Assembly (NCBI RefSeq): GCF_019890725.1
Contig: NZ_JAINZZ010000006.1
Span: 206,102-270,101 of the forward strand
Direction: 5' to 3'
Length of the DNA: 64,000 nucleotides
DNA from: Actinacidiphila acidipaludis
GTDB taxonomy: Bacteria; Actinomycetota; Actinomycetes; Streptomycetales; Streptomycetaceae
The notes beneath the pieces were generated by a model. It was not told the origin of the DNA and did no database searches. It saw only the letters and a list, made by a program, of their open reading frames with translations. The translations under genes were made by a program, and so were the position numbers. Shown here one piece after another: positions 8,027 through 16,358 of the stretch; position 1 is the first letter of the stretch, and each line of letters begins with the position of its first letter.

Positions 8027-9724
8027 TCAGGGGTGGGGCTGCGCGCGGGCCACCAGCAGCGCCACGTCGTCCTCCGCCGCGGTCGGGGTGAGCAGATGCA
8101 CCAGCCGCCCGAGCAGCGCCTCCAGCGGGCCCGTGTTCGGCAGCCGCAGGGCCGCCAGCCGTTCGAGCGAGGTGTCGATGTCCTCGGTGCGCCGCTCGAC
8201 CAGGCCGTCGGTGTACAGCAGCAACGTGTGCCCCGGCGGCCACGGCACGTAGACCGTCTCGTACGCGCCGCACAGGTCCGCGCCCAACGGCGGCCCCGGC
8301 GGGACCGGCAGCAGGTCGACACGTCCGTCCGTGCCGATCACCGCGGGCGGCAGATGACCGGCGTTGGCGAACCAGGCGCAGCCGCGCACCGGGTCGGCCA
8401 GCCCGATCAGGCAGGTGCCGGGCCGCTCGGTCCCGGCCGCGGTGAGCAGCACGTCCAGGCGGCGCAGGATCCGGTCGGGGGTGCCCTCGCCGGGCACGCC
8501 GCCGTGTTCCCCGGCCACCACCCGCAGCATCGACCGGTACTGGCTCATCTCCACGGCCGCCTCCACGCCGTGCCCCATCACGTCGCCCATGGCCAGCAGC
8601 GTCAGCCCGCCGGGCAGCGCGAGGGTGTCGAACCAGTCGCCGCCGACCAGGTCGGTCGCGCCCGCGGGCAGATAGTGCGTGGCCACGTCGACACGCGGGT
8701 GCGGGGTGCCGGGCGCGGCCAGCAGGGCCCGCTGCAGCTCGACCGCGATGCCGTGCTCCCGGCTGTAGCGGCGGGCGTTGTCCAGGCTGATGGCCGCGCG
8801 GTCGGCCAGCGCGCGGGCCACCGAGGCGTCGTCGTCGGTGAACTCCCCCGACGCGCCCGCCCTGACCAGCGAGACCGTGCCGATCTGGCCGCCGCGGGCG
8901 GACAGCGGCACCACCATCGTCGAATGGAACCCCGCCGCCCGGTACGCGGCCAGCCGCTCGGGGTTGGGCGCGGACCGGCTCAGGCTCGCGTCGGAGCCGT
9001 GGTTGGACACCACCGGGCGCCCGGTCTCCAGGCAGCGGGGGATCGCCGCCGTGCGCTGGTAGTCGACGTACTCGCCGGGGCCGCCGAACTGCAGGACCTG
9101 CTCCCACAGCGCCGGGCGCGCGGCCATCGCGGCACGGCGCAGCCGCAGCATCCCGGCCGGCGCCGGACGGTGGCCGTCGCCGCTCAGCGACAGCACCTCC
9201 ACGGTCGCGACGTCCGCGATCACCTCCACCAGCAGGTCGCACAGCTCCTGGCAGGTCTGCTCCATCTCCAGCGTCGAACCGATCCGCACGGCCGCCGCGT
9301 CCAGGAGCAGCAGCCGTTCCCGGGCCCGCTCCAGCTCCCGCTGGCCGGCACGGTCCTCGGTCACCTCCAGCACGATCCCGCCCAGGCCCCGCACCCGCCC
9401 GTCGCCGTCCGCCAGCCGGCTGTAGCTGCCGTGCCAGTAGCGCCGGGCGTGCGGCGACTCCGCGCGGGTCTGCCCGCTGGAGACCACCTCCCGGCAGCGG
9501 CCGTCGGCGAGCACCTGGCGCAGCACGTCCTCGCGGGCGTCCACGGCGGGCACGACCTCCGCGATGGTCCGGCCGATGTGCTCGGCCGGGGCGACGCCGT
9601 TCATCGCCGCCAGGGCCGGGTTGACGTACAGGTAGCGCAGCTCGGTGTCGAGCACGGCGACACCGGCCTGCGTACCGTCGAGCAGGGCACGCCACAGCCA
9701 GTCGCCCGGCGGTAGGTCGTGCAT
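8027..9724 (-). CDS. PAS-GAF-PP2C (SpoIIE/RsbU-type) serine phosphatase
   Basis: This encodes 565 residues from ATG 9724, with AGGAGG eight bases upstream. A PAS domain occupies roughly residues 10-120 (WRALLDGTQAGVAVLDTELRYLYVNPA). A GAF domain occupies about 145-305. The SpoIIE phosphatase domain fills the rest: ATHYLPAGATDLVGGDWFDTL and LLAMGDVMGHGVEAAVEM hold the Gly-Asp metal ligands, and LLLYTDGLVERR and EDDVALLVAR hold the later Asp ligands. Such proteins dephosphorylate anti-anti-sigma factors in partner-switching pathways that control SigB-type sigma factors, and two of those are encoded at 17-19 kb. No anti-sigma or anti-anti-sigma gene lies beside it. Confidence 0.92.
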   Translation of the reverse strand: MHDLPPGDWLWRALLDGTQAGVAVLDTELRYLYVNPALAAMNGVAPAEHIGRTIAEVVPAVDAREDVLRQVLADGRCREVVSSGQTRAESPHARRYWHGSYSRLADGDGRVRGLGGIVLEVTEDRAGQRELERARERLLLLDAAAVRIGSTLEMEQTCQELCDLLVEVIADVATVEVLSLSGDGHRPAPAGMLRLRRAAMAARPALWEQVLQFGGPGEYVDYQRTAAIPRCLETGRPVVSNHGSDASLSRSAPNPERLAAYRAAGFHSTMVVPLSARGGQIGTVSLVRAGASGEFTDDDASVARALADRAAISLDNARRYSREHGIAVELQRALLAAPGTPHPRVDVATHYLPAGATDLVGGDWFDTLALPGGLTLLAMGDVMGHGVEAAVEMSQYRSMLRVVAGEHGGVPGEGTPDRILRRLDVLLTAAGTERPGTCLIGLADPVRGCAWFANAGHLPPAVIGTDGRVDLLPVPPGPPLGADLCGAYETVYVPWPPGHTLLLYTDGLVERRTEDIDTSLERLAALRLPNTGPLEALLGRLVHLLTPTAAEDDVALLVARAQPHP

Positions 9725-9865
9725 CGCCCTGCCCTCCTGTGCTCGGCGCGGCCCCGGTCCGGCCGTGGCCGCGCTCCCGGGTTCCACCCTGCCCGCCGGA
9801 CGGCGGATCGGCGATTCAGGGGATGCCGCGCGAAGGGGTTCCGCCCGGGCCGCGCTCTTCCGGTC

Positions 9866-10339
9866 TCAGGGAGCTTCCGGGTCCTCCAGCACCTGGCTGA
9901 TCCGGTCGCGCAGCGGCGTCCGCTCCAGCGCGGCCAGTGCCTCGTCGACCAGGCGGCTCAGCGGGTACGCCAGTTCGGCCTCGAACGCCCGGACCGCGGT
10001 GAGGGTGGCCGCCCACTCCCGCTCCAGCGCGGGCAGCAGTGCCTCGGCCTTCGCGGTCAGGCGCACGATACGGCGGCGGGCGTCGGCGCCGGCCTCCGTC
10101 ACCACCAGGTCCTGGCGGACCATCTGGGCGACGGTCTGGCTCGCGGCGGAGTGCGTGACGCCGAGGGTGTCGGCGAGTTCGCGGATCGAGGCGGGGCCGC
10201 CCGCCGCGAGGGCACGCACGACAGGGGTGAAGCGGGGGCGGAAGCCGTCCGCCAGGCCGAGCCGGCGCTGGGTCGCGGCGACGTCGCCGTCCAGCGTTTC
10301 CAGGAGGTGGCGCAGCCGGGTTCCCAGCAGTTCGCTCAT
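9866..10339 (-). CDS. MarR-family transcriptional regulator
   Basis: This encodes 157 residues from ATG 10339. The winged-helix core is at residues about 40-105: SIRELADTLGVTHSAASQTVAQMVRQDLVV is the HTH, and ADARRRIVRLTAKAEALLP is the wing and following helix. A C-terminal dimerisation helix pair follows. Such dimers repress nearby or distant genes until a small ligand binds. Its own upstream region contains repeat DNA (10453-10675) instead of a neighbour gene, so the target is not evident. Confidence 0.88.
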   Translation of the reverse strand: MSELLGTRLRHLLETLDGDVAATQRRLGLADGFRPRFTPVVRALAAGGPASIRELADTLGVTHSAASQTVAQMVRQDLVVTEAGADARRRIVRLTAKAEALLPALEREWAATLTAVRAFEAELAYPLSRLVDEALAALERTPLRDRISQVLEDPEAP

Positions 10340-10452
10340 CCCCCGATTTTCCCCCGGCTCCTCCCTCTCCCTCTGCCCGAGGCCGGATCCCGGCTCCCGG
10401 CCTGCCCCGCTGGTGCGCCTTCCCGGCCTCCGCCGGTGGTGGGTTGCTCCCG

Positions 10453-10486
10453 CAGGGGGCACCTCCCGGACGAAGTCTGTGGGACC
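10453..10486. repeat. REP-like dispersed palindromic element
   Basis: The core reads GGGGGCACCTCCCGGACGAA followed by GTCTGTGGGACC. Related copies lie at 22751-22780, 29041-29090, 31231-31275, 48674-48710 and, more loosely, within 40993-41079. The two halves (CCTCCCGGAC and GTCTG.GGG) can fold back on each other. Confidence 0.7.
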
Positions 10487-10488
10487 TC

Positions 10489-10675
10489 GCGCCCCTGTTG
10501 TCGCTTGCCGTTCGTCCGCACGTTGGGGGCAGTCCGGAAGCGTCTCCTCGGACTTGTGCGTGACCGTTCTCCCGAACGAACCGGGCGGGTGTGTGCACAA
10601 GTCCTTGCGGGGAGCGCTTCCTCCCCACCCCCTGGCAGTGACGAGTGCCGCAGGGGCAGGACCCCGGGTACCGCA
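10489..10675. repeat. Large structured repeat, copy A
   Basis: This copy runs from the CGCGCCCCTG-like edge through GTCCGCACGTTGGGGGCAGT. It then contains a hairpin AGTCCG...CGGACT, a second stem ACTTGTGC...GCACAAGT, a third hairpin CGGGGAGCGCTTCCTCCCC, and CCCCTGGCAGTGA. It is homologous to the reverse complement of 31005-31234. The far arm of the palindrome is degraded here, ending near GGGTACCGC. Confidence 0.75.
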
Positions 10676-10804
10676 GCACACAACATCACCGGCAGCCCGG
10701 GCCGGCCCCTCGGGTCGAGGAGGGGGAGGGAGCCAGGGGTAGGCCAGAGGGACGATTGAGCGCCCCTGCTGCGCCCGGCCAACCACTCCCGGTAGGCTTT
10801 CCGT

Positions 10805-11101
10805 GTGATCTTCAAGCGCATCGGTAACGGGCGGCCGTACCCGGACCACGGCCGGGTCAGCACGCGCGAGTGGGCGGACGTCGCCCCCCGTCCTGTGCGG
10901 CTCGACCAGTTGGTGACCACCAAGGGCGAGCTCGACCTGGAGACACTTCTGGCCGAGGATTCCACGTTCTACGGGGACCTCTTCGCCCATGTCGTGAAAT
11001 GGCAGGGCGACCTCTATCTGGAGGACGGCCTGCACCGGGCGGTACGCGCGGCACTCCAGCAGCGTCAAGTGCTGCACGCCCGGGTCCTGGAGATGGACTG
11101 A
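10805..11101 (+). CDS. VapB-like conserved actinobacterial protein
   Basis: This encodes 98 residues from GTG 10805 (GTG ATC TTC). The sequence MIFKRIGNGRPYPDHG and the blocks RPVRLDQLVTTKGELDLETLL and DLFAHVVKWQGDLYLEDGLHRAVRAALQQRQ are highly conserved across Streptomyces. The protein is often labelled a VapB-type antitoxin, but no PIN-domain toxin gene sits beside it, so that label rests on similarity only. The position just upstream of a LytR-C protein and near upp is conserved in the genus. Confidence 0.8.
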   Translation: MIFKRIGNGRPYPDHGRVSTREWADVAPRPVRLDQLVTTKGELDLETLLAEDSTFYGDLFAHVVKWQGDLYLEDGLHRAVRAALQQRQVLHARVLEMD

Positions 11102-11122
11102 CAATCCGCTTACGCTGCGCTC

Positions 11123-11797
11123 ATGAGCATGCTGACCCCCTCCGGGATGGGCGGGAAATACCGGATCACGGGTAACGCCTACCCGCGGATGCGCCGGCCG
11201 CGCCGCCGTGGCCGCATCGTCGCGGCCGTCGTCGCCTCCGTGGTCGTCCTGGGCCTGTTCGGCTGGGGAGCGGTGCAGCTCTTCCACGTCTTCAACGGCG
11301 GCGACGGCGACACCAAGGCCAACGCGGGCCCGCAGAACGCGCCGACCTGCAAGCCCGCGCCGACGCCCACGCACACCGCGAAGCTCGCGCCGCTGCCGCA
11401 GCCGGCCGGTGTGACGGTGAACGTCTTCAACGCCACCACCCGTGGCGGCCTGGCCAAGTCCACCGCCGACGAGCTGGCCAAACGCGGCTTCAAGGTCGCC
11501 AAGTTCGGCAACGCGCCGATCACCTACGACAAGAAGGTCACCCAGTCCGCGATGGTCGTCGCCGGTCCGGCGGGCGAGGCGGCGGCCCGGGAGGCGGGCA
11601 CCCAGGTGGGCGGAGCCACTGTCAAGATCGACCCGGCCCGCAAGGACAACACCGTCGATCTGATGATCGGCAACGGGTTCAGCGCGCTGGCGACGCCCGC
11701 GGACGCGGCCAAGGCGCGGGTCGTCGCGGCGAACCCGCCGCCGCCGAAGCCGGTCTGCACGGTGCCGACCACGCCGGCGACCAAGCCGAAGGGCTGA
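11123..11797 (+). CDS. LytR C-terminal domain membrane protein
   Basis: This encodes 224 residues. A basic cytoplasmic N-terminus (RMRRPRRRGR) precedes one transmembrane helix at about residues 32-54, then a Pro/Thr linker. The LytR_C domain at about 95-195 begins GVTVNVFNATTRGGLAKSTADELAKRGFKV and ends TVDLMIGNGFSAL. A Pro-rich tail follows. The domain is found C-terminal to LCP wall-polymer ligases or alone, as here, anchored outside the membrane. Its function is unproven but is thought to concern the envelope. It starts 21 bases after the VapB-like gene, so the two are likely cotranscribed. Confidence 0.85.
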   Translation: MSMLTPSGMGGKYRITGNAYPRMRRPRRRGRIVAAVVASVVVLGLFGWGAVQLFHVFNGGDGDTKANAGPQNAPTCKPAPTPTHTAKLAPLPQPAGVTVNVFNATTRGGLAKSTADELAKRGFKVAKFGNAPITYDKKVTQSAMVVAGPAGEAAAREAGTQVGGATVKIDPARKDNTVDLMIGNGFSALATPADAAKARVVAANPPPPKPVCTVPTTPATKPKG

Positions 11798-11811
11798 CAG
11801 CCGGAAGAATG

Positions 11812-11853
11812 AAAAAATGCACGGGCCGCCGAGGCGGTCCGTGCATTTTTTTT
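11812..11853. terminator. Canonical bidirectional terminator
   Basis: AAAAAATGCACGGGCCGCC pairs with GGCGGTCCGTGCATTTTTTTT across a short loop (one G-T pair). With A- and T-runs at both ends it works for both the LytR-C gene and upp. A U-tract of eight is unusual in this genome. Confidence 0.93.
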
Positions 11854-11871
11854 GGCTCTGCGCGACCGGGG

Positions 11872-12507
11872 TCAGCCCGCCATGCCGTAGAGGCGGTCAC
11901 CCGCGTCGCCGAGGCCGGGGACGATGAAGCCGTGCTCGTTGAGCCGCTCGTCGACGGCCGCCGTGACCACGGTGACCGGCTTCCCGGCCAGCGCGCGCTC
12001 CATGACCTCGACGCCCTCCGGCGCGGCCAGCAGGCACAGCGCCGTGACGTCGTCGGCGCCGCGCTCGATCAGCAGCTGGATCGCCGCGACGAGGGTGCCG
12101 CCGGTCGCCAGCATCGGGTCGACCACGTAGACCTGACGGCCGGACAGGTCGTCGGGCATACGCGTCGCGTACGTCTTGGCCTCCAGCGTCTCCTCGTCGC
12201 GGACCATGCCCAGGAAGCCCACCTCGGCGGTCGGCAGCAGCCGCACCATGCCGTCGAGCATGCCCAGCCCGGCGCGCAGGATCGGCACGACCAGCGGCCG
12301 CGGGTGGGACAGCCGGACACCGGTGGTCGCGGCGACCGGGGTCTTGATGTCGACCTGCTCGGTCCTGACGTCCCGGGTGGCCTCGTAGGCGAGCAGGGTG
12401 ACCAGTTCGTCGGCCAGCCGGCGGAACGTGGGCGAGTCGGTGCGCTCGTCGCGCAGGGTGGTGAGCTTGTGCGCGACCAGGGGGTGGTCGACAACGTGGA
12501 GACGCAT
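11872..12507 (-). CDS. upp: Uracil phosphoribosyltransferase
   Basis: This encodes 211 residues from ATG 12507 ([20 protein letters not shown]), the start used by known Streptomyces Upp. It converts uracil plus PRPP to UMP in pyrimidine salvage, in the cytoplasm. The PRPP-binding motif is in [16 protein letters not shown], and the uracil-binding end is [19 protein letters not shown]. The family length of about 209 residues matches. Location next to the tadA region and upstream of paired sigma factors matches the Streptomyces coelicolor order as I remember it. Confidence 0.96.
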   Translation of the reverse strand: MRLHVVDHPLVAHKLTTLRDERTDSPTFRRLADELVTLLAYEATRDVRTEQVDIKTPVAATTGVRLSHPRPLVVPILRAGLGMLDGMVRLLPTAEVGFLGMVRDEETLEAKTYATRMPDDLSGRQVYVVDPMLATGGTLVAAIQLLIERGADDVTALCLLAAPEGVEVMERALAGKPVTVVTAAVDERLNEHGFIVPGLGDAGDRLYGMAG

Positions 12508-12665
12508 GGACACGACTGTAACGGCAGCCCGCGCCGGCGTCGTCTCCGCACCGTGCCCCGCACCTTCTGCGGCCCCGCTGGGGTAAACCGCCCGTTGGAG
12601 GGAAACCGGTCAGGTACGCCCGGTGCACCACCCGGGTGAACCGACCTCGGGACGGTGATCCCCCC

Positions 12666-12842
12666 ATGCCGGACGCTACCGACCGGAACGCCGAGGACCG
12701 CGACCAGGAGCGCCGCCGCAAGCGCGCGGTGTTCCTGCGGGAGATGGACGAGGCCAAGGCCCTGCGGGAGCGCGTCCAGCCGCGGCGCGCCCGGGCGAAC
12801 CGGATGCGTCAGCAGATGCGGATGCGCACCTTCCGGTGGTGA
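12666..12842 (+). CDS. Small highly charged conserved protein
   Basis: This encodes 58 residues from ATG 12666 (MPDATDRNAEDRDQERRRKR). It is a highly charged, probably helical peptide ending QPRRARANRMRQQMRMRTFRW, with no membrane segment. I recall similar small proteins in Streptomyces near upp, but I know of no function. The strongly basic C-terminus could bind nucleic acid, which is only a guess. Confidence 0.55.
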   Translation: MPDATDRNAEDRDQERRRKRAVFLREMDEAKALRERVQPRRARANRMRQQMRMRTFRW

Positions 12843-13074
12843 TCGGAGCCCGGGTGACAGCCCGGCAAGATCATCGGTTTACCCGGAAGTGACGAAGACC
12901 TGGCACGTCGGAGTGCCGAAGACCTCTCGCATCGCCGTTCTTTCTGCCACGATGCCGATGGGTGGGACCAACATGTGGGTGTCACGGCCTCGCGCAGTGC
13001 GGGCGGTGCGGCCCTCATGAGCGACAAGCGGCCCCGCCCGGTCCGGACGGCCTGAGACCAGTGGGAGAGTCACG

Positions 13075-13614
13075 GTGTACTTCGCCGCACTGCTCGCGCG
13101 CACCGAGGACGGTTGGCAAGCGAGCGAACCCGATCTCGACGATGTGGAAACCCTCGCCGACTTGTGCGACCTGGCCCGTGCGGCCGGTGAGGAGGATGAA
13201 ACGGTCCTGGTCTTCATCGAGCAGGAGGACGCCTGGTTCGGCGTCGTCCGCGTCGACGGTGAAGAGGACCCCAGGATCTACGTGTCCGACGCGGCGGCGG
13301 CCGCCCGAAGCTCGTACGGGGAGATCCTGCTCACCGACGAGGTGCTGGGCCGCGACCCGGAGGACCTCGACGACCTGGTCGACCTCGACGGCACCGAGGA
13401 CGGCGAGGACGACGACGACGAGGACGCCGTGGCCGGTCCCTCCGAGGACCACGTCCCGGTCGGCCCGCTCGGCGAGACCGACGTGCTGGCCGACCTCGGC
13501 ATGAGCACCAAGGAGCTGCTGGCGCTCAGCGGCGACGGCGCGCTCACCGGGGAGGCGCTGGGCGAGATCGCCGACGCGCTGGGCTGCGCCGACGTCCTGG
13601 AGGCGGTCCGCTGA
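13075..13614 (+). CDS. tRNA adenosine deaminase-associated protein
   Basis: This encodes 179 residues starting at GTG 13075. It begins MYFAALLARTEDGWQASEPDLDDVETLADLCDLAR and includes VLVFIEQEDAWFGVVRVDG, as in the actinobacterial 'tRNA_deam_assoc' family always found beside tadA. A very acidic central insert (about residues 100-125, DLDGTEDGEDDDDEDAVAG) separates the two conserved parts. The C-terminal part (ETDVLADLGMSTKELLAL) is conserved. Its stop overlaps the region encoding the N-terminus of TadA, consistent with coupled translation. The biochemical role is not known. Confidence 0.88.
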   Translation: MYFAALLARTEDGWQASEPDLDDVETLADLCDLARAAGEEDETVLVFIEQEDAWFGVVRVDGEEDPRIYVSDAAAAARSSYGEILLTDEVLGRDPEDLDDLVDLDGTEDGEDDDDEDAVAGPSEDHVPVGPLGETDVLADLGMSTKELLALSGDGALTGEALGEIADALGCADVLEAVR

Positions 13615-13661
13615 CAGGACCCGCGCCGGCCGATCCCGTCCGCGACCCCTGGGCGCCCGCG

Positions 13662-14096
13662 ATGCGGCTCGCCCTGGAGGAGGCGGAGTGCGCCCCGCTC
13701 ACCGGCGACGTGCCGGTGGGCGCGGTCGTGCTGGGTCCGGACGGCGAGGTGCTGGCCCGCGCCCGCAACGAGCGCGAGGCCACCGGCGACCCGACGGCCC
13801 ACGCCGAGGTCCTCGCCGTCCGGCGCGCCGCGGCGGCGGTCGGCCAGTGGCGGCTGAGCGGCTGCACGCTGGTCGTCACCCTGGAGCCGTGCACGATGTG
13901 CGCGGGCACGATCGTGCTGTCCCGGCTGGACCGCGTGGTCTACGGCGCCGCCGATCCCAAGGCCGGAGCGGCCGGTTCCCTGTGGGACCTGGTCCGCGAC
14001 CGCCGCCTCAACCACCGCCCCGAGGTGATCGCCGGCGTCCTCCCCGAGGAGACCGCCGCGGTACTGACGCGCTTCTTCCGCACAAAGGATTTCTGA
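13662..14096 (+). CDS. tadA: tRNA-specific adenosine deaminase
   Basis: This makes inosine at the wobble base of tRNA-Arg(ACG), which is encoded at 35884-35956 in this window. The zinc site is complete: TAHAEV (His, Glu) and EPCTMC (two Cys). From ATG 13662 the protein has 144 residues, but no ribosome binding site precedes that ATG. The frame stays open upstream through DPVRDPWAP, which matches the N-terminus of relatives as I remember them, to a CTG at 13611 that overlaps the preceding stop (CTGA). The true start may therefore be CTG 13611 with translational coupling. Confidence 0.93.
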   Translation: MRLALEEAECAPLTGDVPVGAVVLGPDGEVLARARNEREATGDPTAHAEVLAVRRAAAAVGQWRLSGCTLVVTLEPCTMCAGTIVLSRLDRVVYGAADPKAGAAGSLWDLVRDRRLNHRPEVIAGVLPEETAAVLTRFFRTKDF

Positions 14097-14127
14097 GCAC
14101 TGCCCGGCGTGGGCTAGGATCTCCCTC

Positions 14128-14214
14128 GGTAGCGTGTCCGAGCGGCCTAAGGAGCACGCCTCGAAAGCGTGTGAGGGGGCAACTCCTCCGTGGGTTCAAA
14201 TCCCACCGCTACCG
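14128..14214 (+). tRNA. tRNA-Ser (CGA)
   Basis: The acceptor GGTAGCG pairs with CGCTACC, with discriminator G and no encoded CCA. The anticodon loop is CTCGAAA in the stem ACGC/GCGT, giving anticodon CGA. A long class II variable arm (GAGGGGGCAACTCCTC) and a T arm TGGGTTCAAATCCCA are present. The total is 87 nt. Confidence 0.96.
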
Positions 14215-14226
14215 CTCTGAGCAGGA

Positions 14227-14267
14227 CGAGAGAGGGCAGTCACGGAGTCCGTGGCTGCCCTCTCTCG
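14227..14267 (+). terminator. Hairpin terminator after tRNA-Ser
   Basis: CGAGAGAGGGCAG pairs with CTGCCCTCTCTCG, and the inner CACGGA/TCCGTG extends the stem. It lies 13 bases after the tRNA. Confidence 0.85.
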
Positions 14268-14334
14268 TGGCCGTCCCCGCCCTCGTTGCCCTCTCAGCTC
14301 CCGTCTCCGCGGCATCCGACGCCCGGCCTCGGGC

Positions 14335-15057
14335 TCAGCTCTCGTCGGCCGGCCTGGTGTGGAGGACCTCGCGGGCCTGTTCGGCGGCGCGGGTGATGCT
14401 CTCGCTGATGAAGTCGAGGAACCGGGCGACGTTCTCCAGCCGGGCGGCGGCGGGGGTGTGGGCGCCGAGGACGGCGACGCCCTGGCGCGCGGTCGCGACG
14501 AGCTGGTCGTTGGCCCGGGCGCTGGCGATCGTCGCCTGGTAGAAGAGCTCGTCGTCGACGATGTAGCGGTCGCGGCGGCGCTCGTCGCGCTCCCGGCGGA
14601 CGAGGCTCTGGCTCTCCAGGAAGGTGATCGCCTTGGAGACGGACGCCGGGCTGACCTGGAGGCGCCGGGCCAGTTCGGACGCGGTGAGGCTGCCGGCGTC
14701 GGTGGTGAACAGGCAGGTCAGCACCCGGGCCGTCATCTTGGGCAGGCCGGACCCCATGAGCACGGTGGTGAGCGTCTCCTCGTACTCGGCCACCGCCTCG
14801 GCGTCCCGGCCGTGCGGCTGGGGGGCCGACTCCGCCGGGCGGGCCGCGGCCGGCCGGCGCCGGTGCGCGCGGCGTTCGGTCGCGCGGTGGGCCAGGTCGG
14901 CGCGGTAGGCGTTGGGGCCGCCGTTGCGCATCACCTCACGCGTGATCGTCGAGGTCGGACGGTCCAGGCGGCGCGCGATCTCGGCATAGGGGAGGCTGTC
15001 GGCCAGCCCCAGCGCGATCTGCTGGCGTTCCTGCTGGGTGAGCCTGCCTCCCGGCAT
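14335..15057 (-). CDS. Two-domain HTH/MarR-type regulator
   Basis: This encodes 240 residues from ATG 15057, preceded by GAGGAGAC. The N-terminus is a short HTH of the kind used by IS30-type transposases and HTH_38 proteins: LTQQERQQIALGLADSLPYAEIARRLDRPTSTITREV (residues about 6-42). A basic linker leads to a GbsR/MarR-like winged helix at about 95-165 (GSLTASELARRLQVSPASVSKAITFLESQSLVRRERD). The C-terminus resembles a dimerisation domain. It is divergent from the DUF4097 gene at 15290, and the gap holds several GTTGC/GCAAC palindromes, so it probably represses both. Confidence 0.82.
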   Translation of the reverse strand: MPGGRLTQQERQQIALGLADSLPYAEIARRLDRPTSTITREVMRNGGPNAYRADLAHRATERRAHRRRPAAARPAESAPQPHGRDAEAVAEYEETLTTVLMGSGLPKMTARVLTCLFTTDAGSLTASELARRLQVSPASVSKAITFLESQSLVRRERDERRRDRYIVDDELFYQATIASARANDQLVATARQGVAVLGAHTPAAARLENVARFLDFISESITRAAEQAREVLHTRPADES

Positions 15058-15117
15058 CACTGTCTCCTCGCTGGTCCTTCGCGGTCGTCGGCCTCACTGT
15101 AGCGTTCACCTTTGATT

Positions 15118-15242
15118 CATTGCAATGCTTTCACCACCTGACGTTGCGTTACTCCCACATCCGTTGCAACAGTTTCTGCCATATGAACTGCGCAAACAGC
15201 ACCGTCATGCAACGAACTAGTTGTCGCAGGATGGAAAGCAAC
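15118..15242. promoter_or_regulatory. Cluster of GTTGC/GCAAC palindromes, probable operators
   Basis: The divergent gap 15058-15289 is notably AT-rich. It contains CATTGCAATG (15118-15127), GTTGC (15143-15147), the palindrome GTTGCAAC (15163-15170), GCAAC (15209-15213) followed by the palindrome AACTAGTT (15215-15222), and GCAAC (15238-15242). Such clustering between a regulator and a divergent gene is typical of autoregulated operators. The same half-site occurs in the operator at 20405-20421. Confidence 0.6.
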
Positions 15243-15289
15243 GTAGCGTTTCCCATGTCAGAAACGAGGAACGAGCCCAGGAGAGCACG

Positions 15290-15955
15290 ATGCAGAAGTT
15301 CGCCACCGCCGCCCCGATCGCCGCCGTCCTGGACGTCCCCGCCGGACGCGTCCAGTTCATCGCCGCCGACCGGGCCGACACCACCGTCGAGATCCGGCCC
15401 GCCGATCCGTCCAGGAGCCGCGACGTCCAGGCCGCCGAGCGGACCACCGTCGCCTTCGCCGACGGCGTCCTGCGGATCCAGGCCCCCGAGCCCGGGAACC
15501 GGCTCCTCGGCGCCGCCGGCTCCGTGGAGATCACCGTCCAGCTCCCCGCCGGCTCCGGCGTCGAGGGCCGGGCGGCGAGCTGCGAGCTGCGCGGGGTCGG
15601 CCGGCTCGGCGACGTCGTCTTCGACGGCGCGTACCGCCGGATCAAGCTCGACGAGGCCGCGAGCGTGCGCCTGACCGCGACCGACGGGGACGTCGAGGTC
15701 GGCCGGCTCACCGGCCCGGCGCGGATCAGCACCCCGCGGGGCGACATCCGGATCACCGAGGCCGTGCGCGGCACCGTCGAGCTCCGCACCTCGTCCGGCG
15801 ACATCACCGTCACCGCGGCCGCGGGCGTGCCGGCCACCCTGGACGCCGGCACCGATCACGGCCGCGTCAGCAACTCCCTGAAGAACAACGGCGCCCCGGA
15901 GCTGGACATCCACGCCACCACCTCCCACGGGGACATCACCGCCCGCAGCCTGTGA
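15290..15955 (+). CDS. DUF4097-family beta-strand repeat protein
   Basis: This encodes 221 residues from ATG 15290 (MQKFATAAPIAAVLDVPAG). It is an all-beta protein with repeated short strands, including VRLTATDGDVEVGRLTGPARISTPRGDIRI and VELRTSSGDITVTA, ending TTSHGDITARSL. The 'S/TxxGDI' turns are the hallmark of DUF4097 adhesin-like proteins. No signal peptide or membrane anchor is visible. In Streptomyces this type commonly sits opposite a HTH/MarR regulator, as here, so regulation by the 14335-15057 product is likely. The cellular function is unknown. Confidence 0.85.
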   Translation: MQKFATAAPIAAVLDVPAGRVQFIAADRADTTVEIRPADPSRSRDVQAAERTTVAFADGVLRIQAPEPGNRLLGAAGSVEITVQLPAGSGVEGRAASCELRGVGRLGDVVFDGAYRRIKLDEAASVRLTATDGDVEVGRLTGPARISTPRGDIRITEAVRGTVELRTSSGDITVTAAAGVPATLDAGTDHGRVSNSLKNNGAPELDIHATTSHGDITARSL

Positions 15956-16163
15956 GGCCCAGGTGAGCGGGGAACGGGCCGGGAGCGGGCCTCGGCGCAC
16001 CCGCGCCCGCACCCGCACCCGCCCCCGGCCCAACCGATCACCTTTCAACGGATGATGAGCGTGATCGATCGTCTGATTACGCTGTCTGATGGATAGACTC
16101 CAGCGATTGCACACTTGTCACCTGTCACCGCTGGCGCGGACGCCTGGCCGGGAGGGGCGGAGC

Positions 16164-16328
16164 ATGGCGCAGGCCAAGAAGATCACCGTGTACGCCGTGG
16201 CGATCTTCATCCTTTACACGATCATCAACCAGCCCGCCCGAGCCGCCGATCTCGTGCAGGTGGGCTTCGTGGGAATATCCAACGGCGCCAAGAGCATCGG
16301 CCAGTTCATGCACGACCTGGCCAACTAG
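16164..16328 (+). CDS. Small single-pass membrane protein
   Basis: This encodes 54 residues from ATG 16164, with GGAGGGG upstream. A short basic start (MAQAKKITVY) precedes a hydrophobic helix at about residues 8-24, followed by ARAADLVQVGFVGISNGAKSIGQFMHDLAN. It could be a cleaved secreted peptide (site near ARA-AD) or an anchored one. I recall similar short proteins in Streptomyces but no function. A Dabb gene follows after 30 bases. Confidence 0.65.
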   Translation: MAQAKKITVYAVAIFILYTIINQPARAADLVQVGFVGISNGAKSIGQFMHDLAN

Positions 16329-16358
16329 CGAGCCCCGCCCGGGGTGAGAAGGAGTCCG

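Larger units (their letters stand above)
10340..10804. other. Gene-free stretch with two repeat families
   Basis: This 465-base region lies between divergent genes. It contains one copy of the REP-like palindromic core (about 10453-10486) and one copy of a larger structured element (about 10489-10675), described separately. The rest, 10676-10804, shows no gene and must contain the promoter of the 10805 gene. Confidence 0.7.

Noticed and set aside
10805..11797. A complete toxin-antitoxin pair
   Set aside because: Only a VapB-like protein is present; the next gene is a membrane-bound LytR-C protein, not a PIN-domain toxin.
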